In this document: in pieces, positions 17,820-27,703 of the stretch
Layout: the number at the start of each line of letters is the position of its first letter
How positions within the stretch are numbered: position 1 is the stretch's first letter
Made by a program: the position numbers and the translations under genes
Origin: Roseicyclus persicicus
GTDB taxonomy: Bacteria; Pseudomonadota; Alphaproteobacteria; Rhodobacterales; Rhodobacteraceae
Assembly: GCF_012395815.1 (NCBI RefSeq)
Contig: NZ_JAAZQQ010000002.1
Coordinates: 806,001-870,000, forward strand
Direction of reading: 5' to 3'
DNA: 64,000 nucleotides
The notes under the pieces: model-generated
What the model was told of the DNA's origin: nothing
The model's input: the letters and a program-made list of their open reading frames with translations, nothing else
Databases searched by the model: none

Positions 17820-18707
17820 TCAGTAGGTGACCCGGCGTTCCACGTAGCGGAACTGCACGAAGGTCAGGAGCATCACGAGGCACATCAGGACGACCGACTG
17901 CGCCGCCGAGGAGCCGAGGTTGAGCCCGATGAAGCCGTCGTCGAACACCTTGTAGACGAGCGTGTTGGTCGCCTGCGCCGGCCCGCCCGAGGTGGTCGCG
18001 TGGATCACGGCGAAGGTGTCGAACAGCGTGTAGACCACGTTCACGACGAGCAGGAAGAAGGTCGTGGGCGACAGGAGCGGCAGGGTGATGGTCCAGAACC
18101 GCTTGACCGGGCCCGCGCCGTCGATGGCGGCGGCCTCGCGCAGGGAGGCCGGGATCGACTGCAGCCCCGCCACGAAGAACAGAAAGTTGTAGCTGATCTG
18201 CTTCCACACCGAGGCGACGACGACGAGGATCATGGCGTCGTTGCCGTTCAGGTTGTGGTTCCAGTCATAGCCCAACGTCATCTCCAGCGCGTAGGGCAGG
18301 ATGCCGATGGCGGGGTTGAAGATGAACCACCACAGGATGCCGGCGACCGCGGGCGCCACCGCGTAGGGCCAGACCAGCAGCGTGGTGTAGGGCGCGGCGC
18401 TGCGGATCATCCGGTCGACGGCCAGCGCCAACAGGAGCGCGATGCCGAGCGAGGCGATGACCGTGGCGATGGAGAACACCACCGTGACCTGCAGCGAATT
18501 CAGGTATTCCGAGCTGTTGAACAGCGCCTCGTAGTTGCGCATCCCCACGAAGGTGGTCGACAGCCCGAAGGCGTCCTCGCGCAGGAAGGACTGGTAGACG
18601 GCCTGCCCGGCCGGCCACAGGAAGAACACCGCGGTGATGGCAAGCTGCGGGGCCAGCAGCAGGTAGGGCAGCCCCTTGTTGCCGAAGATCGTGCGCTTGG
18701 TCTGCAT
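17820..18707 (-). CDS. ugpA: sn-Glycerol-3-phosphate ABC transporter permease UgpA
   Basis: This 295-residue MalF-type permease starts '[41 protein letters not shown]', typical of UgpA. The EAA loop '[32 protein letters not shown]' is near residues 195-230. Six membrane segments are predicted. It is preceded by a G+C-rich hairpin after ugpB, as often found between binding protein and permease genes. Confidence 0.92.
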   Translation of the reverse strand: MQTKRTIFGNKGLPYLLLAPQLAITAVFFLWPAGQAVYQSFLREDAFGLSTTFVGMRNYEALFNSSEYLNSLQVTVVFSIATVIASLGIALLLALAVDRMIRSAAPYTTLLVWPYAVAPAVAGILWWFIFNPAIGILPYALEMTLGYDWNHNLNGNDAMILVVVASVWKQISYNFLFFVAGLQSIPASLREAAAIDGAGPVKRFWTITLPLLSPTTFFLLVVNVVYTLFDTFAVIHATTSGGPAQATNTLVYKVFDDGFIGLNLGSSAAQSVVLMCLVMLLTFVQFRYVERRVTY

Positions 18708-18726
18708 GCCGTCTCCGCAGAAAGCG

Positions 18727-18758
18727 GGCCCGCGCCGCCCGGGTCGGGGGCGCGGGCC
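18727..18758 (-). other. Intercistronic stem-loop between ugpB and ugpA
   Basis: Perfect 10-base arms GGCCCGCGCC/GGCGCGGGCC flank a 12-base loop in the 68-bp gap after the ugpB stop. No T-run follows. It probably stabilises the ugpB message or limits read-through into ugpA (inference). Confidence 0.55.
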
Positions 18759-18775
18759 ACGGGATCACGAGGGGA

Positions 18776-20101
18776 TCAGTTGTTGGCGGCCTCGAAGTCG
18801 CGGATCAGCGCGTTGCCGCGCGCCACCACGGCGTCGAGCGCGCCCTGGGCGTCCACGTCGCCGGCGAGCAGGCGCTGGAACTCCTCGTCGATGATGCCGC
18901 GGATCTGCACGTAGTTGCCGAAGCGCAGGCCCTTGGAGTTCGGCGTCGGCTCGTTCAGCGTGATCTGCTGGATCGAGATGTCGGCGCCGGGGTTGGCGGC
19001 GTAGTAGCCCTGCTCGGTCGACAGGTCATAGGCGGCCTGGGTGATCGGCAGGTAGCCGGTGTCCTGGTGCCACTGGGCCTGCACCTCGGGCGAGGACAGG
19101 AAGCGGAAGAACTCGGCCACGCCGCGCTGCTCCTCGTCGCTGCCGCCCGACAGCACCCACAGGGTGGCGCCGCCGATGATCGAGTTCTGCGGCGCGCCCT
19201 CGACGTCGTCGTAGTAGGGCAGCATCCCGTAGCCGACCTCGAAGTCGGGGGTGTTGGCCAGCACGCCCGCGCGCGAGGCGGACGAGTTCATGTACATGGC
19301 GCAGGTCTGGGCATAGAACAGCGGGGGCGCATCGTTGCCGCCGCCGGGGCCGCCGTACTGGAACACGCCCTCTTCCTGCCAGCGCGCCAGGTTCTCCCAG
19401 TGGCGCACCTGCACCGGGCCGTTGACCGTCAGCTCGGTCTCCATGCCGGCAAAGCCGTTCTCCATCGTGCCGATCTGCTGGTTGTGCCAGGCCGAGAAGT
19501 TCTCGAGCTGCACCCAGCTGACCCAGCCGGTGGTGAAGCCGCACTCGGCCGCGCCCGATTCCATGATCTGGCGCGAGAACGCCTCGACCTCGGCCCAGGT
19601 CGCGGGCGGGGTGTCCGGGTCGAGCCCGGCGGCCTCGAAGACGTTGCGGTTGTAGTAGAGGATCGGCGTCGACGAGTTGAAGGGCATCGACAGCATGTTG
19701 CCCTGCGGGTCGGTGTAGTAGCCGACCACGGCCGGCAGGAAGGCGGAGGGGTCGAAGGCGACGCCCGCGTCGGCCATCAGCTGGTAGACCGGGACGATGG
19801 CGCCCTCGGCGGCCATCATGGTGCCGGTGCCGACCTCGAACACCTGCACGATGTCGGGCTGCTCGCCGGCGCGGAAGGCGGCGATCGCGGCGGTCATCGT
19901 CTCGGTATAGGAGCCGCGGTAGCTCGGCACCACGACGAACTCGGACTGGGTCGCGTTGAAGGCGGTGGCCAGCGCCTCGGTCTTCTCGCCCAGCTCGCCA
20001 CCCATGGCGTGCCACCAGTCGATCTGCGTCTGCGCCGCGGCGGCGGTGCCCAGGGCAAGGGTGCTGACGGCGCCGAGCGCCGCGAGTTTGCGGATATCCA
20101 T
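18776..20101 (-). CDS. ugpB: sn-Glycerol-3-phosphate ABC transporter substrate-binding protein UgpB
   Basis: This 441-residue periplasmic binding protein has the signal peptide MDIRKLAALGAVSTLALGTA with cleavage near AAAQTQ. UgpB features are 'IDWWHAMGGELGEKTEALATAFNATQSEFVVVPSYRGSYTETM' at 25-65 and 'MPFNSSTPILYYNRNVFEAAGLDP' mid-protein, which carry Trp and Tyr residues of the ligand site. The start MDIRK follows a GGAGGAGAG ribosome site; an upstream in-frame ATG would destroy the signal peptide. It is the first gene of ugpBAEC. I see no convincing Pho box upstream, though phosphate control is common for ugp. Confidence 0.93.
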   Translation of the reverse strand: MDIRKLAALGAVSTLALGTAAAAQTQIDWWHAMGGELGEKTEALATAFNATQSEFVVVPSYRGSYTETMTAAIAAFRAGEQPDIVQVFEVGTGTMMAAEGAIVPVYQLMADAGVAFDPSAFLPAVVGYYTDPQGNMLSMPFNSSTPILYYNRNVFEAAGLDPDTPPATWAEVEAFSRQIMESGAAECGFTTGWVSWVQLENFSAWHNQQIGTMENGFAGMETELTVNGPVQVRHWENLARWQEEGVFQYGGPGGGNDAPPLFYAQTCAMYMNSSASRAGVLANTPDFEVGYGMLPYYDDVEGAPQNSIIGGATLWVLSGGSDEEQRGVAEFFRFLSSPEVQAQWHQDTGYLPITQAAYDLSTEQGYYAANPGADISIQQITLNEPTPNSKGLRFGNYVQIRGIIDEEFQRLLAGDVDAQGALDAVVARGNALIRDFEAANN

Positions 20102-20234
20102 TCTGTCTCTCCTCCGGCCGGGATGTCCGGCGTCAGTGCTGTTGGAGTGCAAAGGGGAGAGGATGCCCCCCTCTGCGTGGCGCTTAGCGCTCGTTTGTGA
20201 CGGGCATGTTACGCGGGCAGAAAGATCGCGCAAG

Positions 20235-20262
20235 ACCGTTTGTCACAATCAGACCAAACGGT
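20235..20262 (-). promoter_or_regulatory. Inverted repeat upstream of ugpB, possible operator
   Basis: Arms ACCGTTTG (20235-20242) and CAAACGGT (20255-20262) flank a 12-base centre about 135 bp upstream of the ugpB start and past the xth stop. Read from xth, the T-run precedes the stem rather than follows it, so a terminator is unlikely. The cognate regulator is unknown. Confidence 0.4.
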
Positions 20263-20285
20263 AAAAAACGGGGCGGGCGCGGCCC

Positions 20286-21068
20286 TTAGGCGGCCAGATC
20301 CACCCAGACGGGCACGTGGTCCGAGGGCTTGTCGCGCCCGCGCACGGCCGCCTCGATCCCCGCGTCCTGCATCAGGTCGGCGGCCTGCGGGCTGAGCAGC
20401 AGGTGGTCGATGCGGATGCCGTTGTTCCGCTCCCAGGCGCCGGCCTGGTAGTCCCAGAAGCTGTAGAGGCCGGGGGCCTGCGTGCGCGCGCGGATCGCCT
20501 CGGTGAAGCCGAGGTTCAGGATCCGGCGAAAGGCGGCGCGGCTTTCGGGCCGGGCCAGCGCGTCGTCGCGCCACGCCTCGGGGCGGGCGGCATCCTCGTC
20601 CTGGGGAATCACGTTGTAGTCGCCGGCTAGCACCACCGGCATCTCGGTCGCCAGCAGGGCGCGGGCATGGGCCTCCATCCGCGCCATCCACGCCAGCTTG
20701 TAGTCGAACTTGGGCCCCGGCACCGGGTTGCCGTTGGGCAGGTAGAGGCCGCAGACCCGCACCGCGCCCGCGTCGCCGATCACCGTCGCCTCGATCCAGC
20801 GCGCCTGTTCGTCGCTGTCGTCGCCGGGCAGGCCGCGGGCCACGTCCTCCAGCGGCAGCCGCGACAGGATCGCGACGCCGTTGAACCCCTTCTGGCCGTG
20901 GGTCTCGACCCGGTAGCCCATGTCCTCGAAATGCTCGCGCGGGAAACCCTCGTCGACCGACTTGATCTCCTGCAACAGCGCCACGTCCGGCCGCGCCTCG
21001 GCCAGCCAGTCCGACAGCGCCGCGATCCGCGCCTTGATGCCGTTGATGTTGAACGTCGCGATCTTCAT
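20286..21068 (-). CDS. xth: Exodeoxyribonuclease III
   Basis: This 260-residue Mg-dependent AP endonuclease/3'-5' exonuclease acts in base-excision repair. Family motifs are 'MKIATFNINGIKAR' at the start, 'LLQEIKSVDEGFP' (metal-binding Glu) at 34-46, 'YLPNGNP' near 107, 'LAGDYNVIP' near 149 and the C-terminal 'RIDHLLLSPQ' and 'KPSDHVPVWVDL' with the catalytic Asp-His. Length is normal for XthA. It is a single gene, divergent from the Hint-domain gene. Confidence 0.95.
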   Translation of the reverse strand: MKIATFNINGIKARIAALSDWLAEARPDVALLQEIKSVDEGFPREHFEDMGYRVETHGQKGFNGVAILSRLPLEDVARGLPGDDSDEQARWIEATVIGDAGAVRVCGLYLPNGNPVPGPKFDYKLAWMARMEAHARALLATEMPVVLAGDYNVIPQDEDAARPEAWRDDALARPESRAAFRRILNLGFTEAIRARTQAPGLYSFWDYQAGAWERNNGIRIDHLLLSPQAADLMQDAGIEAAVRGRDKPSDHVPVWVDLAA

Positions 21069-21219
21069 GGGCGGTCCCGCCTTTCGGGGTCAGGGAGGGG
21101 CGGGCCGCGGCGGCGGCCGTCCTTGCCGGTCAATTCCATAAAGCTGCCCGGGTCTTTCCGCAATCGGGGCCGATCCCGCCGTTAGGGCTCGGTCAACGAT
21201 TGAAGGGCAAGACTGCCGT

Positions 21220-22143
21220 ATGCCGATCTACACCGACCAGACCATCGCGGGCAATTTCGACCCCGGTGTGCCGCCCCCGCTGCCCACGACGATCTCCGTC
21301 GTGACCATGACGATCAACGACGCCAACGGCGACGGGTTCATCCGGCCCAACTCGGGCGACACCATCAACGGCAGCAACGTCAACGCCGTCTGGGTCGGCG
21401 ACACCGTCACCATCAACGGCGTCCGCATCACCGGGGTGACCTTCTACACCGATGACGGCGGGCGCTATTTCACGCCCTCCGACGGGTCGGTGCTGACCGA
21501 TGGCGGCACCGCGACGCGGGTGACCTTCGTCACCGCCAGCACGCAGTTCCCGGTCGGCAACCTCGGGCCGCCCTGCTTCACCCTCGGCACGCGGATCGCC
21601 GTGCCGGGCGGGCTCGCGCGGGTCGAGGATCTGCGCGTCGGCGACCTGGTCGAGACGCTGGACCATGGCCCTCGGCCGATCCGCTGGATCGGCCGGCGCC
21701 GGGTCACGGGGCGCGGCGCCTTCGCCCCGATCCGCTTCGCCGCGGGGGCGCTGGGCGATCACGGCGCGCTCTGCCTGTCGCCGCAGCACCGCGTCCTGGT
21801 CGATGACTGGCGGGCCGAGCTGTATTTCGGCGAGGCGTCGGTGCTCTGCGCGGCGCACATGCTGGTCGACGGCGCCCTGATCCGCCCGGCCCCCTGCACC
21901 GCGGTCACCTATCTCCACATCCTGCTCGACGCGCACGAGATCCTGCGGGCCGAGGGGCTGGCGACCGAAAGCTTCCTGCCCGGCGCCTACCTGTGCCGCG
22001 AGGGCACCGAACTCGGCGACGAGATGGCGGCGCTCTTTCCCGGGATGGCCGGCCGCACCGCGATGCTGACGCCCGCGCGCCGGATCCTGCGCCGGCACGA
22101 GGCGGCGCTGCTGCAGTCGCCCGCCCTGGCGCGGGCCGCCTGA
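21220..22143 (+). CDS. Hint-domain protein with EF-hand-like N-terminal motif
   Basis: In this 307-residue protein, residues 117-260 form a Hint (hedgehog/intein-type) domain. It begins at 'CFTLGTRIAVPGGLARVEDLRVGDLVETLDHGPRPIRWIGRR' (nucleophile-like C119) and includes 'LSPQHRVLVDDW'. Residues 34-41 (DANGDGFI) look like a calcium-binding loop. No signal peptide is seen. Rhodobacterales carry many such stand-alone Hint proteins, often linked to secreted calcium-binding repeat proteins. The function is unknown and self-cleavage is not established. It converges on the IscA-type gene with a 2-bp gap. Confidence 0.8.
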   Translation: MPIYTDQTIAGNFDPGVPPPLPTTISVVTMTINDANGDGFIRPNSGDTINGSNVNAVWVGDTVTINGVRITGVTFYTDDGGRYFTPSDGSVLTDGGTATRVTFVTASTQFPVGNLGPPCFTLGTRIAVPGGLARVEDLRVGDLVETLDHGPRPIRWIGRRRVTGRGAFAPIRFAAGALGDHGALCLSPQHRVLVDDWRAELYFGEASVLCAAHMLVDGALIRPAPCTAVTYLHILLDAHEILRAEGLATESFLPGAYLCREGTELGDEMAALFPGMAGRTAMLTPARRILRRHEAALLQSPALARAA

Positions 22144-22145
22144 GG

Positions 22146-22484
22146 CTACATCGAAAACGACGTGCCGCAGCCGCAGGAGGACGTGGCGTTGGGGTTCTCG
22201 ATCGTGAAGCGGGCGCCGATCAGTTCCTCGGTGAAGTCGATCACCGCGTCGGCGAGGAAGGGCAGGGACACCGCGTCGACCACCACCTTCTGCCCCTGGC
22301 TCTCCAGAACGAGGTCGTCCGCCGCGGGCTCGTCGAGCTTGATCTCGTACTGGAACCCCGAGCAGCCGCCGCCCTCGACCGCGACGCGCAGCGCCTTGGT
22401 CTCGCCCATGGCCGCGTTGATCTCGGCCAGCCGGGCAAAGGCGCGGTCGGTCACTTTCGGGGGCACGGTCAGGGTCAGGGTCAT
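22146..22484 (-). CDS. HesB/IscA-type iron-sulfur cluster assembly protein
   Basis: This 112-residue A-type carrier delivers Fe-S clusters to target enzymes. The three conserved cysteines are present in 'GGGCSGFQY' (near residue 40) and 'SSCGCGTSF' (near 104-106). The start MTLTLTVPP gives the normal length for ErpA/IscA. No suf or isc genes adjoin it, so ErpA, IscA and SufA cannot be separated. It is divergent from dgt. Confidence 0.92.
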   Translation of the reverse strand: MTLTLTVPPKVTDRAFARLAEINAAMGETKALRVAVEGGGCSGFQYEIKLDEPAADDLVLESQGQKVVVDAVSLPFLADAVIDFTEELIGARFTIENPNATSSCGCGTSFSM

Positions 22485-22657
22485 GGCGAGGCTCCGGCAA
22501 CTCCTGCGGGGGAATATATGGACCCTGCGCCGCCGCCTCAATGGGGCGTGCCGCCGCCCGCCGCGCCGGCCCCGTGATGGGCCGGGTTTGCCCCCCTGTA
22601 TTCGCTGATCTTTCCGACCTATAAGGCGCCCGAACCCGGTGTTGAAAGGCTGGCCCG

Positions 22658-23827
22658 ATGCGCGCCCCCCATGCCTGCGATCCGACGCGTAGCCGCGGCC
22701 GCCTCGTCCCCGAGGAGGAGAGCACATTCCGTTCGCCCTTCCAGCGCGACCGCGACCGGATCATCCATTCCTCGGCCTTCCGCCGCCTCAAGCACAAGAC
22801 GCAGGTCTTCGTGGAGCACGAGGGCGACTATTTCCGCACCCGCCTGACCCACAGCCTCGAGGTGGCGCAGGTCGCCCGCACCATGGCGCGCGCGCTGGGT
22901 CTCGACGAGGATCTGACCGAGGCGGTGGCGCTGGCCCATGACCTCGGCCACCCGCCCTTCGGCCACACCGGCGAGGACGCGCTGCAGGCGCTGATGGCGC
23001 CCCATGGCGGCTTCGACCACAACGCGCAGGCGATCCGTATCGTCACCCACCTCGAACGCCACTACGCCGAGTTCGACGGGTTGAACCTGACCTGGGAAAC
23101 CCTTGAAGGCATTGCGAAACACAACGGTCCCGTGGCGCCGCCGATCCCCTGGGCGCTGGCCGGCTACTGCCACCGCCACGACCTGGAACTGGCCACCCAC
23201 GCCGGCGCCGAGGCGCAGGTCGCCGCCATCGCCGACGACATCGCCTACAACCACCACGACCTGCACGACGGTCTCCGGGCCGAGCTGTTCTCGACCGACG
23301 AGCTGGCCGGGCTGCCGATCCTCGACGGCTGCTTCGCCGAGGTCGACCGCCTCTACCCCGGCCTCAACTACTACCGCCGCCGGCACGAGGCGCTGCGCCG
23401 CTTCTTCGGGGTGCTGGTCGAGGACGTGATCGCCTACGCCCATGCCGAGCTGGCCGCCCTCGACCCCCGCAACCCCGCCGACATCCGCGGCGCGGGCCGG
23501 CCGATCATCCGCTTCTCGGCGCCCTTGTTCGCCGATCTCAAGGTGATCCGAGAGTTCCTGTTCCACCGCATGTACCGCGCCCCCGCCGTGGTCGAGATGC
23601 GGGCCGAGGTCACCGCCGTGGTGCGCGAGCTGTTCCCGCATTTCATGGCCCACCCCGACGAGCTGCCGAAACAGTGGCGCAAGGACGTGGAGGCCGTCGC
23701 GGGCGACGAGACGGAGCTCGCCCGCATCGTCTGCGACTACATCTCGGGCATGACCGACCGCTTCGCGCTGCAGACCCACGCGCGGCTGTTCGGGCGCACG
23801 GTGACGGCGCGCGGGGTCTGGGCCTGA
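22658..23827 (+). CDS. dgt: Deoxyguanosinetriphosphate triphosphohydrolase-like protein
   Basis: This is a 389-residue HD-domain dNTPase that splits dNTPs to nucleoside and triphosphate. Metal ligands of the HD fold are seen at H65 (RTRLTHSLEV) and H94-D95 (LAHDLGHPPFGH), with the conserved N-terminal 'SPFQRDRDRIIHSSAFRRLKHKTQVF'. Length fits the type 2 dGTPase-like family of alphaproteobacteria. It is followed 63 bp later by argS in the same direction, a common pairing in this group. Confidence 0.93.
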   Translation: MRAPHACDPTRSRGRLVPEEESTFRSPFQRDRDRIIHSSAFRRLKHKTQVFVEHEGDYFRTRLTHSLEVAQVARTMARALGLDEDLTEAVALAHDLGHPPFGHTGEDALQALMAPHGGFDHNAQAIRIVTHLERHYAEFDGLNLTWETLEGIAKHNGPVAPPIPWALAGYCHRHDLELATHAGAEAQVAAIADDIAYNHHDLHDGLRAELFSTDELAGLPILDGCFAEVDRLYPGLNYYRRRHEALRRFFGVLVEDVIAYAHAELAALDPRNPADIRGAGRPIIRFSAPLFADLKVIREFLFHRMYRAPAVVEMRAEVTAVVRELFPHFMAHPDELPKQWRKDVEAVAGDETELARIVCDYISGMTDRFALQTHARLFGRTVTARGVWA

Positions 23828-23890
23828 GGGCTGATTGACCTCTGCCGCCACCGTGGTAGGAGGCTCGGGATCGTTCCCGAGGACCTGAAG

Positions 23891-25621
23891 ATGACGCTGT
23901 TCGCCGAAATCCACGCCGCCGTCCTGTCCGCGCTCGACGCGCTCGCCGCCGAGGGCGCGCTGCCCGCCGGCCTCGACACCGCCGCCGTCGCGGTGGAGCC
24001 GCCGCGCGACCCGGCCCATGGCGACATGGCGACCAACGCCGCGATGGTGCTGGCCAAGCCCGCGGGCATGAAGCCGCGCGACATCGCCGAGGCGCTGGCC
24101 GGCAGGCTGATGGCCGACCCCCGCATCGCCGGCGCCGAGGTGGCGGGCCCCGGCTTCCTGAACCTGCGGCTGACGCCCGACGCCTGGCGCGGCGTGGTCG
24201 CCGCGATCCTGGCCGCGGGCGACGCCTATGGCCGGTCGGGCATGGGGCAGGGGCGGCGGGTCAACGTCGAATACGTCTCGGCCAACCCCACCGGCCCGTT
24301 GCACGTGGGCCACACGCGCGGCGCGGTGTTCGGCGACGCGCTGGCCAGCCTGCTGGCCTTCACCGGCCATGACGTGACGCGGGAATACTACATCAACGAC
24401 GGCGGCGCGCAGGTCGAGGTGCTGGCCCGGTCCGTCTACCTCCGCTACCTCGAGGCCCACGGCCAGACCGTCGCCTTCGAGGACGGCACCTATCCCGGCG
24501 ACTACCTGATCGAGGTCGGCGAAGCGCTGGCCGCCGAGGTGGGCGACGCCTATGTCGGGCAGCCCGAGGAGACCTGGCTGGCCGAGATCCGCGACTTCGC
24601 CACCGACCGGATGATGGAGCTGATCCGCGAGGACCTGGCGGCGCTGGGCGTGAAGATGGACGTCTTCTATTCCGAGAAATCCCTCTACGGCACCGGCCGG
24701 ATCGAGGCGGCGCTCGACGACCTGCGCGGCAAGGGCCTGATCTACGAGGGCGTGCTGGAGCCGCCCAAGGGCAAGACCCCCGAGGACTGGGAGCCGCGCA
24801 GCCAGACCCTGTTCAAGTCCACCGGCTACGGCGACGACGTCGATCGCCCGGTGATGAAGTCGGACGGCAGCTGGACCTATTTCGCCCCCGACATCGCCTA
24901 TCATTACGACAAGATTTCCAGAGGCTTCGACGAGCTGATCGACATCTTCGGCGCCGACCACGGCGGCTACGTCAAGCGCATGAAGGCGGCCGTCGCGGCG
25001 CTCTCGGGCAACCGCGTGCCGCTCGACATCAATCTGATGCAGCTGGTGAAGCTGCGGCGCGGCGACCAGGAGCTGAAGATGTCCAAGCGCGCGGGCACCT
25101 TCGTCACGCTGCGCGACGTGGTCGACATGGTCGGCCCCGACGTGACCCGCTTCGTCATGCTGACCCGCAAGAACGACGCGCCGCTCGATTTCGACGTGGA
25201 CAAAGTGCGCGAGCAGTCCAAGGACAACCCGGTCTTCTACGTGCAATACGCCCACGCCCGCATCCAGTCGGTGCTGCGCCGCGCGGCCGAGGCCGGGCAT
25301 TTCCCCGGCGGGCCCGAGGACCTTGCCGCCATCGCCGATCCGTCGGAACTGGCGCTGGTCGCGCGGCTGGCCCACTGGCCCCGGATGGTCGAGGGCGCGG
25401 CCGAGGCGCACGAGCCGCACCGCATCGCCTTCTACCTCTACGACCTCGCCTCGGAATTCCACGCGCTGTGGAACAAGGGCAACGCCGACCCCTCCCTGCG
25501 CTTCCTGCAGGAAGACGACCCGGCGGCAACCCGCGGGAAATTGGCCCTGATTCGGTCCGTGGCGATTGTCATTTCCAACGGTCTTGGTATTCTGGGCGTG
25601 ACCCCGGCCGAGAAGATGTGA
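23891..25621 (+). CDS. argS: Arginyl-tRNA synthetase
   Basis: This 576-residue class I aminoacyl-tRNA synthetase charges tRNA-Arg. The HIGH box is '[14 protein letters not shown]' (H138-H141) and the KMSKS-equivalent is '[15 protein letters not shown]'. An N-terminal Add1 domain (about 1-100) and a C-terminal DALR anticodon-binding domain with '[17 protein letters not shown]' are both complete. The following SPOR, nagZ, scpA and scpB genes run in the same direction and probably form one transcription unit. Confidence 0.97.
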   Translation: MTLFAEIHAAVLSALDALAAEGALPAGLDTAAVAVEPPRDPAHGDMATNAAMVLAKPAGMKPRDIAEALAGRLMADPRIAGAEVAGPGFLNLRLTPDAWRGVVAAILAAGDAYGRSGMGQGRRVNVEYVSANPTGPLHVGHTRGAVFGDALASLLAFTGHDVTREYYINDGGAQVEVLARSVYLRYLEAHGQTVAFEDGTYPGDYLIEVGEALAAEVGDAYVGQPEETWLAEIRDFATDRMMELIREDLAALGVKMDVFYSEKSLYGTGRIEAALDDLRGKGLIYEGVLEPPKGKTPEDWEPRSQTLFKSTGYGDDVDRPVMKSDGSWTYFAPDIAYHYDKISRGFDELIDIFGADHGGYVKRMKAAVAALSGNRVPLDINLMQLVKLRRGDQELKMSKRAGTFVTLRDVVDMVGPDVTRFVMLTRKNDAPLDFDVDKVREQSKDNPVFYVQYAHARIQSVLRRAAEAGHFPGGPEDLAAIADPSELALVARLAHWPRMVEGAAEAHEPHRIAFYLYDLASEFHALWNKGNADPSLRFLQEDDPAATRGKLALIRSVAIVISNGLGILGVTPAEKM

Positions 25622-25729
25622 GGCGCCGCAGACCTCCCGCCGGCCGGGTCCGACAGGCAAGACAGCCCCCGGGGCGCCCATTCGGGCGCAATCACAAGAG
25701 GGGCGCTAGGGCAGGCATGGCAGGTGGCT

Positions 25730-26683
25730 ATGGCGGATATCGAGTATTTCGAGGATGACCGCGCCCGGTCCGCGGGCGCGCAGCCCCCGCGGCTCGGGCT
25801 TCTGGTCAACTGGGCCGGGGCGCTTGTGTCGCTTGGGCTGGTGGTGGGCATGGCCGTCTGGGCCTTCCAGCTGACGATGCGCGACGTGTCGGGGGTGCCG
25901 GTGATCCGGGCGCTCGAAGGCCCGATGCGCGTGCCGCCGGCCGATCCGGGCGGGGTGCAGGCCGAACACCAGGGCCTTGCCGTCAACCGCCTCGCCGAAG
26001 GCGCGGAAGCGGGCCCTGTGCCCGACAGGCTGGTGCTGGCGCCGCCGCCCGTGGACCTTGCCGCGGTGCAGCTCGCCTCGGCCTCGACCGCCGCGCCGCG
26101 TGCGCCCGAGATGCCGACGCCCGCCGCCGCCGGCGCCCAGACGCAGGCCCTGATCGACCGCCTGATCGCCCGCGCCGAGCCGCTGGCGCCCGTCGCCCCG
26201 CAGGCCGCCGCGCTGCCCGCGCCTGCGCCCTTGCCTGCACCCGGGGCCGAGCCCGAGGTGCTGCCGGCCGTGGCCGCCGACCCCGCGACGGCGCAGGTGA
26301 TCCCCGCCTCGGTGCCCGGCGTCGCCCGGTCGCTGCGCCCGGCCTCGCGCCCCGCCGGCGTCGAGGCCCGCGCCCCCACGCCCGTCGCGGCCGCGCCCGT
26401 GACCGAGGAGATCGACGCCGCGACCCTGCCCGAAGGCACGCGGCTGGTGCAGCTGGGCGCCTTCGACACGCCCGACATCGCGCGCGCCGAATGGGCGCGC
26501 CTGACCGACCGCTTTCCCGACTACTTCGACGGCCGCGCCCGCGTGATCCAGGAGGCGTCCTCGGGCGGCTCGGCCTTCTACCGGCTGCGCGCCGCGGGGT
26601 TCGAGGACCTCGCCGCCTCGCGCCGCTTCTGCGCCGCGCTGATGGCCCAGAACGCCCCCTGCATCCCCGTGACGGTCCGCTAG
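25730..26683 (+). CDS. SPOR-domain cell-division-associated membrane protein
   Basis: This 317-residue bitopic inner-membrane protein has a short cytoplasmic N-terminus and one membrane helix at about 24-46 ('LGLLVNWAGALVSLGLVVGMAVWAF'). A long Ala/Pro-rich periplasmic linker (about 90-225) leads to a C-terminal SPOR domain from 'TRLVQLGAFDTPDIARAEWARLTDRFPDYF' to the end, which binds denuded peptidoglycan at the septum. The ATG at 25730 is preferred over a GTG two codons upstream. It lies just before nagZ. Confidence 0.85.
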   Translation: MADIEYFEDDRARSAGAQPPRLGLLVNWAGALVSLGLVVGMAVWAFQLTMRDVSGVPVIRALEGPMRVPPADPGGVQAEHQGLAVNRLAEGAEAGPVPDRLVLAPPPVDLAAVQLASASTAAPRAPEMPTPAAAGAQTQALIDRLIARAEPLAPVAPQAAALPAPAPLPAPGAEPEVLPAVAADPATAQVIPASVPGVARSLRPASRPAGVEARAPTPVAAAPVTEEIDAATLPEGTRLVQLGAFDTPDIARAEWARLTDRFPDYFDGRARVIQEASSGGSAFYRLRAAGFEDLAASRRFCAALMAQNAPCIPVTVR

Positions 26684-26689
26684 GGCGCC

Positions 26690-27703
26690 GTGGCGGGGCT
26701 CTCGGCCACCATCCTCGGCTGCGAGGGCCCGCACCTCTCGCCCGACGAGGCGCGCTTCTTCTCCGAGGCGCAGCCCTGGGGCTTCATCCTGTTCGCCCGC
26801 AACGTGGTCGACCCGACCCAGCTCTGGGCGCTCACCTCGGACCTGCGCGCGGCGGTGGGGCGCGACGCGCCGATCCTGATCGACCAGGAGGGCGGCCGCG
26901 TCCAGCGCCTGCGCCCGCCGCACTGGCGGCAGTGGCGCCCGGCGCTGGACCAGATGGCGCAGGCCGGCCCCGCGCGGGCCGCCCGCGCCATGTATCTGCG
27001 CGCCCGCCTGATCGCGCACGAGCTGCGCGCCGTCGGCATCGACGTGAACTGCATGCCGCTGGCCGATGTCGCCCGCGAGACGACGCACCCGGTGCTGAAG
27101 AACCGCCTCTACGGCAGCGCCCCCGACAGCGTCATCGGCGCCGGCCGCGCCGTGGCCGAGGGGCTGGTCGCAGGCGGCGTGCTGCCGGTGCTCAAGCACC
27201 TGCCGGGCTATGGGCTGGGCGAGGTCGACAGCCACCTGACCCTGCCGCGCGTCTCTGCGCCGCTGGAGGAGCTGCGCCGCGTCGACTTCGCGGCCTTCCG
27301 CCCGCTGGCCCACCTGCCGCTGGGGATGACGGCCCACATCGTCTACGAGGCGTTCGGCGAGGCGCTGCCCGCCACCTTCTCGCCCGACATGATCCGGCTG
27401 ATCCGCGACGAGATCGGGTTCGACGGCGCACTGATGACCGACGACCTGTCGATGGGCGCCCTGCCGGGGCCGATCGGCGAGCGTGCCGCGCGGGCGCGGG
27501 CGGCGGGCTGCGACCTGATCCTGCACTGCAACGGCGACCGCGCCGAGATGGCGCCGGTGGTGGCCGCGTCGGGCACGCTCGACGGCGCCGCGCTGATCCG
27601 GGCCGAGGCCGCGCTGGCCCTGCGGCGCGACCCCGAGCCGCTTGACATCGAGGCGGCCGAGGCCGACCTTGCCGACCTTCTGGACGGAGAGGTCTATGGC
27701 TGA
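26690..27703 (+). CDS. nagZ: Beta-N-acetylhexosaminidase NagZ
   Basis: This 337-residue glycoside hydrolase family 3 enzyme removes N-acetylglucosamine from cell-wall muropeptides in recycling. Motifs are 'ILIDQEGGRVQRLRPPHW' at 62-79, 'KHLPGYGLGEVDSHLTLP' with the catalytic-loop H182, and the nucleophile-bearing 'MTDDLSMGAL' (D251/D252). The start is GTG, 6 bp after the SPOR gene stop, giving 'AGLSATILGCEG' as expected. It overlaps scpA by 8 bp. Confidence 0.94.
   Translation: MAGLSATILGCEGPHLSPDEARFFSEAQPWGFILFARNVVDPTQLWALTSDLRAAVGRDAPILIDQEGGRVQRLRPPHWRQWRPALDQMAQAGPARAARAMYLRARLIAHELRAVGIDVNCMPLADVARETTHPVLKNRLYGSAPDSVIGAGRAVAEGLVAGGVLPVLKHLPGYGLGEVDSHLTLPRVSAPLEELRRVDFAAFRPLAHLPLGMTAHIVYEAFGEALPATFSPDMIRLIRDEIGFDGALMTDDLSMGALPGPIGERAARARAAGCDLILHCNGDRAEMAPVVAASGTLDGAALIRAEAALALRRDPEPLDIEAAEADLADLLDGEVYG

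Noticed and set aside
20105-20285. A Pho box upstream of ugpB
   Set aside because: Only a weak single TGTCAC-like half-site was found; the two-direct-repeat pattern is missing.
22619-25681. A 1020-codon open frame on the minus strand
   Set aside because: It is antisense to dgt and argS, has the low-complexity His/Gly/Arg/Val composition of high-G+C shadow frames and no recognisable domain.
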